Positions 43,572 through 52,249 of a stretch of 64,000 nt of DNA are shown in pieces (positions within the stretch are counted from its first letter, which is position 1; each line of letters starts with the position of its first letter). Both the position numbers and the translations under genes were made by a program. The stretch comes from Anaerolineales bacterium (GTDB lineage: Bacteria > Chloroflexota > Anaerolineae > 4572-78 > J111): positions 1 through 64,000 of the forward strand of contig JACKAU010000008.1 in the NCBI GenBank assembly GCA_020634855.1, in the 5' to 3' direction. The notes beneath the pieces were generated by a model. That model was not told the DNA's origin and made no database searches. It was given only the letters and a program-made list of their open reading frames with translations.

Positions 43572-44933
43572 TTACGGCTCCAACCGGTAACCCTTGCCCG
43601 GTACGGTGACAATATAGCGCGGTTTCTTCCAATCCGGTTCGACTTTTTGCCGCACGCGCTTGACCAACTCGTAAATCGCGCCGGGACTGACGCCTTCGCC
43701 GATACCCCACACCCCCACGGCGATATCATCGTAACTACACACAACGCCGACCCGTTCACACAAAAATTGGACCAATTTGCGCTGTGGTTCGCTGAGTTTG
43801 AGCGTGATCTCTTCATCGCCGACGAAAATTTGGCCGGTATCGGCGTCAACCCGCACGCCGGTCTCAATTTCATCGACAATTTCGTGACCATAGGTGGTTT
43901 CGATAAATTGGGCCAGCAGCGGACTAAAAATTTGGGGCGATTGGCCGGCCGGCCGGGTAATTAGCCCTTTACGGCTCAACAGCGCTTCTTGATGAGCCGT
44001 TAACGCCGCCGGATGACCGGGCAGCAGCGCCAGCAGACTGTCTTGTTCGGCTTCCAACTCATTCCACAGCCGCTGGCACTCTTTTTGCACCGGCGGCAGG
44101 CTTATTAGCTCGGCCGCGGTTATTTCCATCGGAGTCATCATATCCACCTGCGTTAGCGAGGCCACACCGTAGATGCGCTCCAATAATCCGGGGTGTCCGC
44201 CCGATAAGTCGATCAGGCGCTGCTGATTTTCCGGCGAGACGGTCTCGCCGTGGCGCTCGGCCAGATACGTGACCAATTTTTGGGCATCTTCAGCGGATAG
44301 AGGGTGAAGCACCAGCGTATGCAGTTGAAATAGCTCCCGAAACTCATACACCTGCGCATCCGCGCGCAAATTCTCCAAAAAATGCGAGGTGGCGGTTACA
44401 AAACACAGTTGTCGCTGCAACGAGTCGTATAGCGCCCGTAATTGGCGAAACGGCCAGGGCGGTAACTGGCGAAATACATCGTAAAACTCATCTAATACCA
44501 GAATAATCGGCGCTTGAAGCTGAAGGGCCAAGGCGCGGACGCTGCTGGCATATAAGGCCCGGATAGCCACCTCTGATGGGCCGGCTTGCAGCATTTCGCG
44601 ATGAAATTCGCGCAGCGCGGCCAAAATGGTTTCCGTATCGTCATGGTAAGCCAACGTTTCGATGGTTCGGCGTAGGAGTAGTTCGTAAAAGGCGTGTTCA
44701 CTGTCGCCGGCTTCCAAACAGTCGATAAAGACAATGATGGGCGCGGGAAAATCGGCTCTGGAGCAGCGGTGAGCCACTTCTTCGGTCAATAGCGACTTAA
44801 GCAAGAAAGATTTACCGGTATTGCTCGGCCCCACCACGGCGCAGCACCAACCTTGCCGTAAACGGGTCACTAGATAGTCTAATTCTGAAGATCGAACCGG
44901 CGCACCGGGGAAAGCTGCGTTAGTGTAGTCCAT
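43572..44933 (-). CDS. AAA ATPase fused to an OmpR-type winged-helix DNA-binding domain
   Basis: The 453-residue protein starts with an Orc/AAA_16-like ATPase (Walker A VVGPSNTGKSFLLK, residues ~33-46; Walker B IILVLDEFYDVF). A helical region resembling an AAA lid follows. The last 90 residues form a winged helix with recognition-helix region GAIYELVKRVRQKV and wing PRYIVTVPGKGYRL. There is no receiver domain. It may be an ATP-dependent transcription regulator; targets are unknown. ATG 44933; divergent from the carbonic anhydrase promoter region. Confidence 0.8.
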   Translation of the reverse strand: MDYTNAAFPGAPVRSSELDYLVTRLRQGWCCAVVGPSNTGKSFLLKSLLTEEVAHRCSRADFPAPIIVFIDCLEAGDSEHAFYELLLRRTIETLAYHDDTETILAALREFHREMLQAGPSEVAIRALYASSVRALALQLQAPIILVLDEFYDVFRQLPPWPFRQLRALYDSLQRQLCFVTATSHFLENLRADAQVYEFRELFQLHTLVLHPLSAEDAQKLVTYLAERHGETVSPENQQRLIDLSGGHPGLLERIYGVASLTQVDMMTPMEITAAELISLPPVQKECQRLWNELEAEQDSLLALLPGHPAALTAHQEALLSRKGLITRPAGQSPQIFSPLLAQFIETTYGHEIVDEIETGVRVDADTGQIFVGDEEITLKLSEPQRKLVQFLCERVGVVCSYDDIAVGVWGIGEGVSPGAIYELVKRVRQKVEPDWKKPRYIVTVPGKGYRLEP

Positions 44934-45023
44934 ATCTTTAGTATACCTGTCTTCCCGTTCAACTTCAATCCATAACGCCGGTTGTGGATAATTTCACGAT
45001 CTCATCAGTTTCAATGACTTGAT

Positions 45024-45052
45024 TTGACACTTGATTAGCCTTCAAATATATT
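45024..45052 (+). promoter_or_regulatory. Promoter of the carbonic anhydrase gene
   Basis: Perfect TTGACA (45024-45029), 17-bp spacer, TATATT (45047-45052). The leader then contains a terminator-like hairpin before the gene. Confidence 0.75.
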
Positions 45053-45097
45053 ATTCGCTAACCTGTGCGGTCAATGAAGTGACAACCAGGTGCCCAG

Positions 45098-45141
45098 GCC
45101 GGCCAATGCATCCATAAGGGGATGCTGCCGGCTATTTTTTT
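45098..45141 (+). terminator. Leader terminator/attenuator of the carbonic anhydrase gene
   Basis: GCCGGC (45098-45103) and GCATCC (45108-45113) pair with GGATGC (45120-45125) and GCCGGC (45127-45132), followed by T7. It lies between the promoter at 45024 and the ATG at 45164, so transcription must pass it to reach the gene. Confidence 0.8.
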
Positions 45142-45163
45142 AAATTTATAACGGAGAAAAACA

Positions 45164-45763
45164 ATGCCCACCGAACTTAACCAATTACACAGCAGTGAGG
45201 AAGCTTTGGCCCGATTAATGGAAGGCAACCGGCGTTATGTCGCGGCCCAAATGGAACATCCCCGCCGGAGCCGTGAACATCGCTACGAATTAAGAAACGG
45301 CCAATTTCCTTTTGCAGTTGTTCTCGGCTGCGCCGATTCACGCGTATCGCCCACCGTTATTTTTGATCAGGGCTTGGGTGACCTATTTATCATCCGCGTT
45401 GCCGGTAATGTGACCGATACGGCCGTGTTAGCCAGCATCGAGTACGCGGCCGTGGCTTTAAAGGTTCAATTAATTATGGTTTTGGGCCATTCCGGCTGCG
45501 GCGCGGTTCAAGCCGCCATCGCCGACGATGAATTACCCGGACATTTGACCGATTTGGTTAAAGCCATTCATCCGGCCATTGAGAGCGTTAAAGATGCCGA
45601 CGGCGACCTGCTGGATAACGCCGTCAAAGCCAACGCCCAACAAGTCGCCGACCAAATCAGGCAAAACCGGCCGGTGCTGGCTGATTTAGCGGCCACCGGC
45701 CAAATAACCGTGTTGCCGGCCCTATATCACCTTGAAAATGGGCATGTTGAGCTGTTGGAATGA
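45164..45763 (+). CDS. Beta-class carbonic anhydrase
   Basis: The 199-residue cytoplasmic zinc enzyme interconverts CO2 and bicarbonate. Zinc ligands are Cys56 (GCADSR), His109 and Cys112 (GHSGCGAV), with Asp58/Arg60 as the catalytic dyad. ATG 45164 follows CGGAGAAAAACA. It ends at a hairpin shared with the convergent homoserine dehydrogenase gene. A promoter and an internal leader terminator suggest conditional expression. Confidence 0.92.
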   Translation: MPTELNQLHSSEEALARLMEGNRRYVAAQMEHPRRSREHRYELRNGQFPFAVVLGCADSRVSPTVIFDQGLGDLFIIRVAGNVTDTAVLASIEYAAVALKVQLIMVLGHSGCGAVQAAIADDELPGHLTDLVKAIHPAIESVKDADGDLLDNAVKANAQQVADQIRQNRPVLADLAATGQITVLPALYHLENGHVELLE

Positions 45764-45772
45764 TGGTTAGTT

Positions 45773-45815
45773 GGTTGGGTTGTCGGTTTGATTGTTGGTT
45801 AGTTGGTTAGTTGGT
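45773..45815. repeat. Short tandem repeat (GTTAGTTG type)
   Basis: Repeated TTGGTTAGTT/GGTTGG units directly after the carbonic anhydrase stop. Related units occur at 18820 and in complement at 23965. Confidence 0.5.
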
Positions 45816-45822
45816 AAAAATC

Positions 45823-45864
45823 AGGTGACAGTCACTTATTGTCGGCAAATAACGACTGTCACCT
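45823..45864. terminator. Hairpin between convergent genes
   Basis: AGGTGACAGTC (45823-45833) pairs perfectly with 45854-45864 over a 20-base loop, between carbonic anhydrase and homoserine dehydrogenase. The T-tract is weak. Confidence 0.65.
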
Positions 45865-45913
45865 TTAGAATCAACCCACCATTGCCCCACCGGCCAACTA
45901 TCTCACTAACCCA

Positions 45914-46954
45914 CTAAACATTTTTCCGCTCGATATTGATCAAATCGATCAACAACGAGTAACCCGTCTCAATACCGCCGGCGCCGGCCCCAACGAGCGT
46001 GATCGGCCCCATTAATTGCGTCTCGTAGGTGATAGCGTTGGTGGCGCCGGCAATATTAGCCAGCGGATCGCTAATAGGCAGCATTTCCGGGGCCACCTGA
46101 GCTTTAATCCAGCCGCCTTCGCGTTTAACGCTGCCGATCAGTTTCCAGCGCTTGCCTTGCGCCTTGGCCTGCTCAATATCGGCCGAAGTTAGGCCGCTGA
46201 TGCCTTGACAGGCCACGTCATCTTTCGTTAGCGGCACATCCATCAGGACATTGGCTAAAATGATCACTTTACTGAGCGCATCGTAGCCTTCGACATCGGC
46301 GGTGGGGTCGGCTTCCGCGTAACCGAGTTCCTGGGCCTGTTTTAGAGCCGTTTGGTAATCGAGACCCTCTTCCATCTTAGTTAAGATGTAATTAGTGGTG
46401 CCATTGAGGATACCGCGCACAGCCAATATCTCCGCGCCGGCTAAGGCGGCCAACGGCAGCCGAATAGCCGGAGTACCGCTCATAACCGTGCCTTCAAAGG
46501 CCCAACGCACCCCATTTGACCGGGCCAGAGCCGCTAATTCCGGATACGCCAGCGCGACCGGCCCTTTATTGGCCGTCACCACGTTTTTTCCGCTTTCAAA
46601 GGCGGCCCGGCAGTAATCGATAGCCGGTTGACCGGTGTTAATATCGGTATAACTAATTTCAACGATGGTATCGGCGTTACTGTCTTGAATAATCTGCTGC
46701 GCCGACCAACCGCGTTCCAAACCGGGCTGATCGAGATAATCGGCGAACTTGCCACTGTTATTGACCACATTTAACAGCATCCCGGCGTCCAAACCGTCAG
46801 GATGGTAAAGCGATCCCTTAGATAAGGTGCAAACTGCCACAATTTGGGCTTCGAAACCGAGACTTTGGCGCAACTGCGCCCCTTTATTGTGCAAAATCTC
46901 CGCTAATCCCTGACCGACGGTGCCAAATCCGATCAGAGCGATTTTATGGGCCAT
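45914..46954 (-). CDS. hom: Homoserine dehydrogenase
   Basis: The 346-residue enzyme reduces aspartate semialdehyde to homoserine for threonine and methionine synthesis. It shows the NAD(P) motif LIGFGTVGQGLAEIL, the substrate region VVTANKGPVAL, GTVMSGTPAIRLPL, LNGTTNYILTKMEEG and DVEGYDALSKVIILANVLM with the catalytic lysine. The C-terminal ACT domain of longer forms is absent, so feedback by threonine is not expected through this protein. ATG 46954 has TTGGAGA 6 bases upstream. Confidence 0.92.
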   Translation of the reverse strand: MAHKIALIGFGTVGQGLAEILHNKGAQLRQSLGFEAQIVAVCTLSKGSLYHPDGLDAGMLLNVVNNSGKFADYLDQPGLERGWSAQQIIQDSNADTIVEISYTDINTGQPAIDYCRAAFESGKNVVTANKGPVALAYPELAALARSNGVRWAFEGTVMSGTPAIRLPLAALAGAEILAVRGILNGTTNYILTKMEEGLDYQTALKQAQELGYAEADPTADVEGYDALSKVIILANVLMDVPLTKDDVACQGISGLTSADIEQAKAQGKRWKLIGSVKREGGWIKAQVAPEMLPISDPLANIAGATNAITYETQLMGPITLVGAGAGGIETGYSLLIDLINIERKNV

Positions 46955-47374
46955 CTTTTATCTCCAAATGAAGTTATTGTAGGCGTCAGCATTAAACAAC
47001 GTCCCAATCTGGGGGAGAAGTAATGGGTAATTGGTAATTGGAGATTAATTTACCCATTACTATTTACTAATTACCTGACCAAATGTCGAAGTTATTTAAT
47101 CCACGACCCAAAATTAATTCTAAAGGCCAAATTTACTCCAAAGCCTTGAAATTGCCAACATTTTAAGTTTTGATTTGCCGCTAGCCGTGCTACAATTTAG
47201 CTGTGCTGGCGACCAACCATTTTTAGCACGATTTGGGACCGCTAATCCCGATAACTACCGACCACCGACCGCTGACCGCCGAAAAAGAAAGATAGCTGCC
47301 CATATTCGGCGGTCAGCGGTCGACCGGCGGCGGTTCGGTGGCTTTAAGATCAATTTGGAGCTTTATAAGATAAA
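46955..47374. other. Gene-free stretch rich in inverted heptad repeats
   Basis: Two inverted repeat pairs are visible: GGTAATTGGTAATTG against TTTACTAATTACC (47021-47075), and CCGACCACCGACCGCTGACC against GGTCAGCGGTCGACC (47258-47330). Both are built from 7-bp units. The promoter of lipM must lie within or after them. Confidence 0.6.
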
Positions 47375-48232
47375 TTGAACGCGTATTCACCTGAAAATCC
47401 CTACCCCCCCGCCACCTGGCGGCTATTGATTACGCCGCCGCTGGATGGTGCGTGGAATATGGCCATTGATGAGGCGATTTTGCACGCGCTGGCCGAAGAT
47501 GGCGGCAGGCCAACGCTGCGCTTCTTTCAATGGCAGCCGCCGGCCCTGAGCCTGGGCTACAACCAACATTGGACCGAAATTGACGAAGATGCCGTCAAAC
47601 GACGGGGATACACCTGGACGCGCCGGCCCACCGGCGGCCGGGCCATTCTGCACATCGATGAGGCGACCTACAGCCTGATAATTCCCCAAAACGACCCGCG
47701 TATTGTGGGCGGCATTATGGAATCGTATCGGGTGTTGAGTACGGGGCTGCTAAACGGCCTGGCGCGGTTAGGAGTGGAGGCGGTGCAGGCGGATCGAGAG
47801 GGTACGGCCGCTCGACGTAAAGCGGCGCAGAAATTAGGGCCGGTTTGCTTCGACATGCCCAATCGCTACGAAATTACCTGGCAAAACAAGAAATTAATCG
47901 GCAGCGCCCAACTGCGCCGCAAGAAAATTGTGTTGCAACACGGCACGCTGCCCCTGTACGGTCAGATCGACCGGATTATTGACGTATTGGCCTTTTCTGA
48001 TGAGGAACGGCAGCAGCAGCGCCAACTTTTACCGGAGCGAGCCACGACTTTGGCAACAACGTTGGGCCGCGCGCCCCAATTTGATGAGGTGGCCGCCGCC
48101 CTGGCCCAAGGTTTTGCCGAAACGCTCAATTTGACCCTGATCGAAGCGCCGCTGACCGCCCGCGAAGAAGCGTTAGCCGAACAACTTCGGGCCGTACAGT
48201 ATGCCAATGAGGATTGGCTAAAACGGGTGTGA
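47375..48232 (+). CDS. lipM: LipM-type octanoyltransferase/lipoate-protein ligase A family
   Basis: The 285-residue protein shows WRLLITPPLDGAWNMAIDEA, ALSLGYNQ, RRPTGGRAILHIDEATYSLI, the cysteine in GPVCFDMPNRYEI, and KKLIGSAQLRRKKIVLQHGTLPL. The cysteine in this position marks LipM octanoyltransferases, which load octanoate on GcvH for lipoate synthesis. An ATP-using lipoate ligase is the alternative. TTG 47375 is the only start before the conserved region; GGAG is 14 bases upstream. DUF503 follows 4 bp after its stop. Confidence 0.8.
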   Translation: MNAYSPENPYPPATWRLLITPPLDGAWNMAIDEAILHALAEDGGRPTLRFFQWQPPALSLGYNQHWTEIDEDAVKRRGYTWTRRPTGGRAILHIDEATYSLIIPQNDPRIVGGIMESYRVLSTGLLNGLARLGVEAVQADREGTAARRKAAQKLGPVCFDMPNRYEITWQNKKLIGSAQLRRKKIVLQHGTLPLYGQIDRIIDVLAFSDEERQQQRQLLPERATTLATTLGRAPQFDEVAAALAQGFAETLNLTLIEAPLTAREEALAEQLRAVQYANEDWLKRV

Positions 48233-48236
48233 TACA

Positions 48237-48521
48237 ATGGTAATCGGCGTTTGCACCATCGATTTAGATATTCCGATGTCCACATCGCTAAAAGATAAGC
48301 GACAAGTCATCCGCAGCGTCACCGCGCGGCTGCGAAAGGAGTTTAACGTCGCTATTTCAGAGGTAGAGCGGCAAGACGCCCGCCAAACAACGGTCTTGGC
48401 CGTGGTGTCGGTTTCAAACGACCGCGACTACGTTCATGGCTTGTTAACGCGCGTAATTCAGTGGATTGAAAAGACTCGGCTGGATTGTGTGTTGGTGGAT
48501 TATTATATTGAACTGATTTAA
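48237..48521 (+). CDS. DUF503 (YlxP-like) family protein
   Basis: The 94-residue ferredoxin-like protein begins MVIGVCTIDLDIPMSTSLKDKRQVIRS and has RLRKEFNVAISEVERQD, the DUF503 signature. YlxP homologues are usually encoded near translation genes; their role is unclear. ATG 48237, four bases after the lipM stop. The next gene follows after 15 bp. Confidence 0.85.
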   Translation: MVIGVCTIDLDIPMSTSLKDKRQVIRSVTARLRKEFNVAISEVERQDARQTTVLAVVSVSNDRDYVHGLLTRVIQWIEKTRLDCVLVDYYIELI

Positions 48522-48536
48522 GGAGTAGAAACCACG

Positions 48537-49115
48537 ATGACTTTTAGCGAAGATGATTTATCCCTTATTTTTGAGGCCACCCATTTTGCGGCGGAAAAAC
48601 ATCAAAATCAGCGCCGTCGCAACAAAGAAGCCTCGCCTTACATCAACCATCCCATTGCCGTGGCTGAAATTTTGTGGCGCGTCGGCCATGTGCGCGATAT
48701 CCCCGTGCTGGTGGCCGCCATTTTGCACGATACGATTGAAGATACCGATACATCCCCTGACGAGATCGAAAATCGGTTTGGGCCGGAAGTGTTATCCCTG
48801 GTACAGCAAGTAACGGACGACAAAACCAAACCCAAGCAGGAACGCAAGCGGCTGCAAATTGTAAATGCGCCGCATACCTCACCCGGCGCTAAATTGATTA
48901 AACTGGGCGACAAAATCAGCAACATCCACGATATTACGACCTCGCCGCCGGCCAGTTGGTCGCTGGATCGGAAATTAAAGTATCTCGACTGGTCTGAACA
49001 GGTCATTGCCGGCGTGCGCGGCACGAACGCGGCTTTAGAAGCCTGTTACGATCAACTATTGCAGGATTCGCGGGCTAAACTGCTGGCGGAGGATAATGGC
49101 GAAGGTCATGAGTAA
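48537..49115 (+). CDS. Small HD-domain (p)ppGpp hydrolase-like protein (MESH1/SAH type)
   Basis: The 192-residue protein consists of only the HD hydrolase domain of RelA/SpoT: SPYINHPIAVAEIL (His38) and AAILHDTIEDT (His64-Asp65, Glu68-Asp69), later KLGDKISNIHDI. The synthetase and TGS/ACT parts are absent. It probably removes pyrophosphate from alarmones in the cytoplasm. ATG 48537 follows AAGGAG. Last gene of the lipM-DUF503 unit. Confidence 0.82.
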   Translation: MTFSEDDLSLIFEATHFAAEKHQNQRRRNKEASPYINHPIAVAEILWRVGHVRDIPVLVAAILHDTIEDTDTSPDEIENRFGPEVLSLVQQVTDDKTKPKQERKRLQIVNAPHTSPGAKLIKLGDKISNIHDITTSPPASWSLDRKLKYLDWSEQVIAGVRGTNAALEACYDQLLQDSRAKLLAEDNGEGHE

Positions 49116-49348
49116 CTCAAAGGGGGATAGGGGGTAAGGAGTAGGGATTAAGGGAAAAATCTCATCACTCCATTAGAATTAGCTGTGTTTCATTTCATTT
49201 CGGAGCCGAAGGCGGAGAAATCCCTCAGATATACCTATAAATGGAGCATTTGCCGGGAGAAAATGGCCGTTGCGGCTGCAAATTTTCCCGACCAGACATC
49301 TTTTCATTGTATTGTCATAGTTTGGACGAAATCAGGCTAAGGAAAAAA

Positions 49349-49490
49349 TGTAGATTGGGTTGAGCTGGAAATCTGGTCTTATTGCCGGACAATGTTGGGT
49401 TTCATTCCGTGTTTTGTCACCTGAATTTCTCGCGAAACCCAACTATCTGGGCGATGGCATTCCGAATTGACCCATTCAACCCAACCTACA
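49349..49490. repeat. Inverted-repeat element (TGTAGATTGGGTTGA ends)
   Basis: TGTAGATTGGGTTGA at 49349 faces TCAACCCAACCTACA at 49476-49490. Inner TTGGGTTTC/GAAACCCAAC (49389, 49433) also pair. The 142-bp non-coding block looks like a MITE and resembles repeats common in cyanobacteria. Confidence 0.7.
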
Positions 49491-49505
49491 TTTACAAACT
49501 ACTTT

Positions 49506-49576
49506 TAGCCACGAATGACACGAATTCTCACTAATCTTTCCCCACTTTTCGAGCCAATTCGTGAAATTCGTGGCTA
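49506..49576. repeat. Inverted-repeat element (TAGCCACGAAT ends)
   Basis: TAGCCACGAATGACACGAATT at 49506 faces AATTCGTGAAATTCGTGGCTA ending at 49576, 71 bp in all, with a 25-bp loop. Confidence 0.7.
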
Positions 49577-49741
49577 CATTTTTTAGTCTAGCGGATTAAT
49601 GGTGTAAATCTGGCCTTAATAAAACCTGGTCGTTTTTTTCTTAGCCTTAGCCTTTGCCTTTGCCTGTTAGTAGAGCCATGGCGCTACTAAATAACAGTAT
49701 AAACTCCACAAACTCCACAAACTCCACAAACTCCACAAACT

Positions 49742-50572
49742 CTACAACTTACTCTCACCATTCACGCTTAACACCACCTCACCGGTTCCATTGAGGTTGA
49801 GGTCGCCGTTAGTGGTTGTAGTTTCGGCCCCATTGGTCGAAGCGGCCTCTTCAATGGCTTCGGCCTCTTCTTTGGCGGTGCGGGCAGAGCGTTTGACGAC
49901 TTTATAGCCCCAATCTTCCAGATCACGAGTGATCTTAAACTTGAAACGGCGCGAGATCAGGAACGCCCCGGCCGCGCGCAAATGATCGACCATTTGCTTG
50001 GACAGTTCCAGACTGGCCTCGTTACTTTTCTTGCGGCCCCGGTGGCCGGCGTCGCGGTCGGCTTCGGTGGCTTTGATTTCATTATAAAGTTCAATGAGGC
50101 TGTCTAAATGGGGGGATTTAAAGCGGTCTTCTTCGGGGCGGCTTTGTTCTTTTTCGATACAGGTTTTCAAGACGGCCAGCCGTTGCTTGCGGCCGGTGGG
50201 ATAGCTGACGTTACCGGTGGACTGCTTGATTTCAAAACCCCACTGTTCAACATAGCTGGGGTTCTCCAGATGACTGGCCCGAATCACCAGCGACAGGTCA
50301 TCAAGGGTCTTTTTCAGGCGGCGATCAAGTTGTTTGAGCGTTTCAGAGGCAATCGTGCGGCGGGCTTCGTTGTTACGGAAGTCGCGGAGGTACGGCGTAC
50401 ATTGATCGATTAAATCGATCAGATCAGGAGTAAAAGGGGACTGTTCTTCAGGGGGTAAAGTAAGGTCAAAGGTTATAAACGCTTCAGACCGGTTGTAAAC
50501 GATGGATTTCTCAGCGGCATTAGGAATATCGACGTGATACTGACTCAGGGCATCTAAAATACAGGTAAACAT
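49742..50572 (-). CDS. Hypothetical helical protein
   Basis: The 276-residue soluble protein is rich in charged helices (SETLKQLDRRLKKTLDDLSLVIRA; RKKSNEASLELSKQMVDHLRAAGAFLISRRFKFKITRD) and ends in a low-complexity Asn/Thr/Glu tail. No family is recognised. ATG 50572 follows CAAGGAGAATCC. It stands alone between two repeat-rich gaps. Confidence 0.65.
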   Translation of the reverse strand: MFTCILDALSQYHVDIPNAAEKSIVYNRSEAFITFDLTLPPEEQSPFTPDLIDLIDQCTPYLRDFRNNEARRTIASETLKQLDRRLKKTLDDLSLVIRASHLENPSYVEQWGFEIKQSTGNVSYPTGRKQRLAVLKTCIEKEQSRPEEDRFKSPHLDSLIELYNEIKATEADRDAGHRGRKKSNEASLELSKQMVDHLRAAGAFLISRRFKFKITRDLEDWGYKVVKRSARTAKEEAEAIEEAASTNGAETTTTNGDLNLNGTGEVVLSVNGESKL

Positions 50573-50742
50573 GAGGATTCTCCTTGAAATAAAGTAATTG
50601 AGGTTCAGATTGGGTCAAGAAATATGCGGTTGTTAACAACTTGAGAATCAGTATAACCGTTTTCTAACCAAATGTCGAGTCGCGTTTTTATTTTTGGGTG
50701 GTTGCCCTGAGAGACGGTTCAAAGCCGGTTTACGTAGGTAGA

Positions 50743-50816
50743 GATGGGGAGATGAGGAGAAGATGAGATGAGGAGATTGATATAATCTCCTCATCTCCTC
50801 TTCTCATCTTCCCATC
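50743..50816. repeat. Inverted pair of heptad repeats (GATGAGG type)
   Basis: GATGGGGAGATGAGGAGAAG and following units at 50743-50778 are complementary to 50784-50816, leaving only a few bases of loop. It would form a hairpin of more than 30 bp. Confidence 0.8.
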
Positions 50817-50936
50817 GCCGGCCAAACGCCGAAACCACGCTTGGATCGGCCTATAACCTTAGCCTTAACCTTAGCCTCAGCCTCAGTTTGACTAAAACCA
50901 GCCCGCCATCAGGCCAAAACCGCCTCATAGCCTCAG

Positions 50937-51117
50937 AATCGCCCGACTCTCAGCGATTATTAACCAATTTTTTCACAATCGCCCGATTCTCGATGATTAT
51001 GGGCCGGTTTATTCTAAAATCGCTCGATTCTCAGCGATTATGGGCCGGTTTTTTTGAAATCGCTCGATTCTCGACGAAAACAGGCTGTTTTTTCCAAAAT
51101 CGCTCGATTCTCAGCAA
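50937..51117. repeat. Five-unit tandem array, 40-41-bp period
   Basis: Marker GC(C/T)CGA occurs at 50941, 50981, 51022, 51062 and 51102. Each unit reads AATCGCTCGATTCTCAGCGA followed by TTATGGGCCGGTTTTTT-like sequence. Units differ by several bases. There are no unique spacers, so it is not CRISPR. Confidence 0.85.
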
Positions 51118-51420
51118 TAGTAGCGCGGCACGGAACGGTGAACCATAAATATCGCCAACTTTGGGACAAATTTAGACAGAATTAACAAGATTGACAGGAT
51201 TGTTTTTGACGTAAATTTTAAAAATTGTGTTAATCTGATAAATCGTGTCCATTCCATGCTTGAGTGTAGCTGAATTGACCGTCACGGTGCTGTTTCCATC
51301 GCCCTCGCCAAATTCTGATCACGAGTACTAATGTACTCGCTACGCCCTTGTCATTTGATAGGGAGATCGGATAAAATGGAAGGAGTTACTTCTTATCCAG
51401 TATCAGCAATGTGACAGATT

Positions 51421-52195
51421 ATGAGCAAGAAGAAGAAACAGTACTATATCGTGATAAACGGCCAGAATCCCGAATTTATCACTATGGTTTGGCGCTGACG
51501 GCGCTGCGGATCAAATAGTCGATTTTCCAGAGGCAATTTACAAAGGTTTTACTCACACTCAAGAAGAAGCTATCGCCTGGTTGAACGATTTTCCCACCGA
51601 AACGCTGGCGATCAATGCGCCCAACGTGTTAGAGTGGCTAAAAGCATCGCGCAAGATCCCATCCAAGCAAGAAAGTGTTAACGATATTCTTAACGCTGGC
51701 AAAATTGTGATTTATACGGACGGCGCGGCCATAACCAACCCTGGCCCAGGGGGATATGGCGTTATATTACGATACAAAGGGCATAAAAAAGAGTTATCCG
51801 GCGGTTTTCGGTCCACAACTAACAACCGGATGGAATTGATGGCTTGTATTGAAGGCTTAAAGGCGTTGAAACATCAATGTCAAGTTGTTCTCTTTAGTGA
51901 CTCTAAATATGTGGTCAATAATATGACCGAGGGTCACGTCAGAAGATGGCAGGCCAATGGCTGGAAACGCGAGAAAAAAAACAAAGCTGAAAACGTGGAT
52001 TTGTGGGAACAGTTGCTTGAATTAGACGCCCAGCACGAAATAGCGTTCAGATGGGTCCGAGGTCACGCCGGCAACCCGGATAATGAACGATGCGACCAAT
52101 TAGCTATGAGCGCCGCCAATAAACCGAACTTACCGGCGGATACCGCTTTTGAAACCGGCAAAACGCAGTGGGCGGCCAAGACATTGTTTTCTTGA
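51421..52195 (+). pseudogene. rnhA: Ribonuclease HI with N-terminal viroplasmin-like domain, frameshifted
   Basis: From ATG 51421 the frame gives MSKKKKQYYIVINGQNPE. At about 51485 the coding continues in another frame as FGADGAADQIVDFPEAIYKGFTH, completing the RNase H hybrid-binding (viroplasmin) domain. The RNase H domain that follows is intact, with acidic residues in YTDGAAITNPG, NNRMELMACIEG, LFSDSKYVV and NERCDQLAM. If the shift is real, translation could only begin internally (ATG 51581) and would give a protein lacking most of the N-domain. It normally degrades RNA in RNA-DNA hybrids. Confidence 0.75.
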
Positions 52196-52249
52196 TAATG
52201 TAGCATTGTAAATCGTCACTTGCTCTGTCCATATCTACAGGAGAAGAAA

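Larger units (their letters stand above)
49116..49741. other. Gene-free stretch with inverted-repeat elements
   Basis: No gene in about 625 bp. It holds GGGGATA/GGAGTAGGG short repeats at 49125-49150, two long inverted-repeat elements (49349-49490 and 49506-49576), and four or five copies of the 9-mer AACTCCACA at 49695-49745. Confidence 0.6.
50573..51420. other. Gene-free, repeat-rich stretch
   Basis: About 850 bp without a gene. Contents are a 74-bp near-perfect inverted repeat of GATGAGG-type heptads (50743-50816), CTTAGCC/CTCAGC short repeats (50855-50890), a five-unit 40-bp tandem array (50937-51117), and an ACAGGATT-type inverted repeat (51170-51250). Confidence 0.6.

Noticed and set aside
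47375..48232. Lipoate-protein ligase A (ATP-dependent)
   Set aside because: The conserved cysteine in GPVCFD favours LipM; kept only as an alternative.
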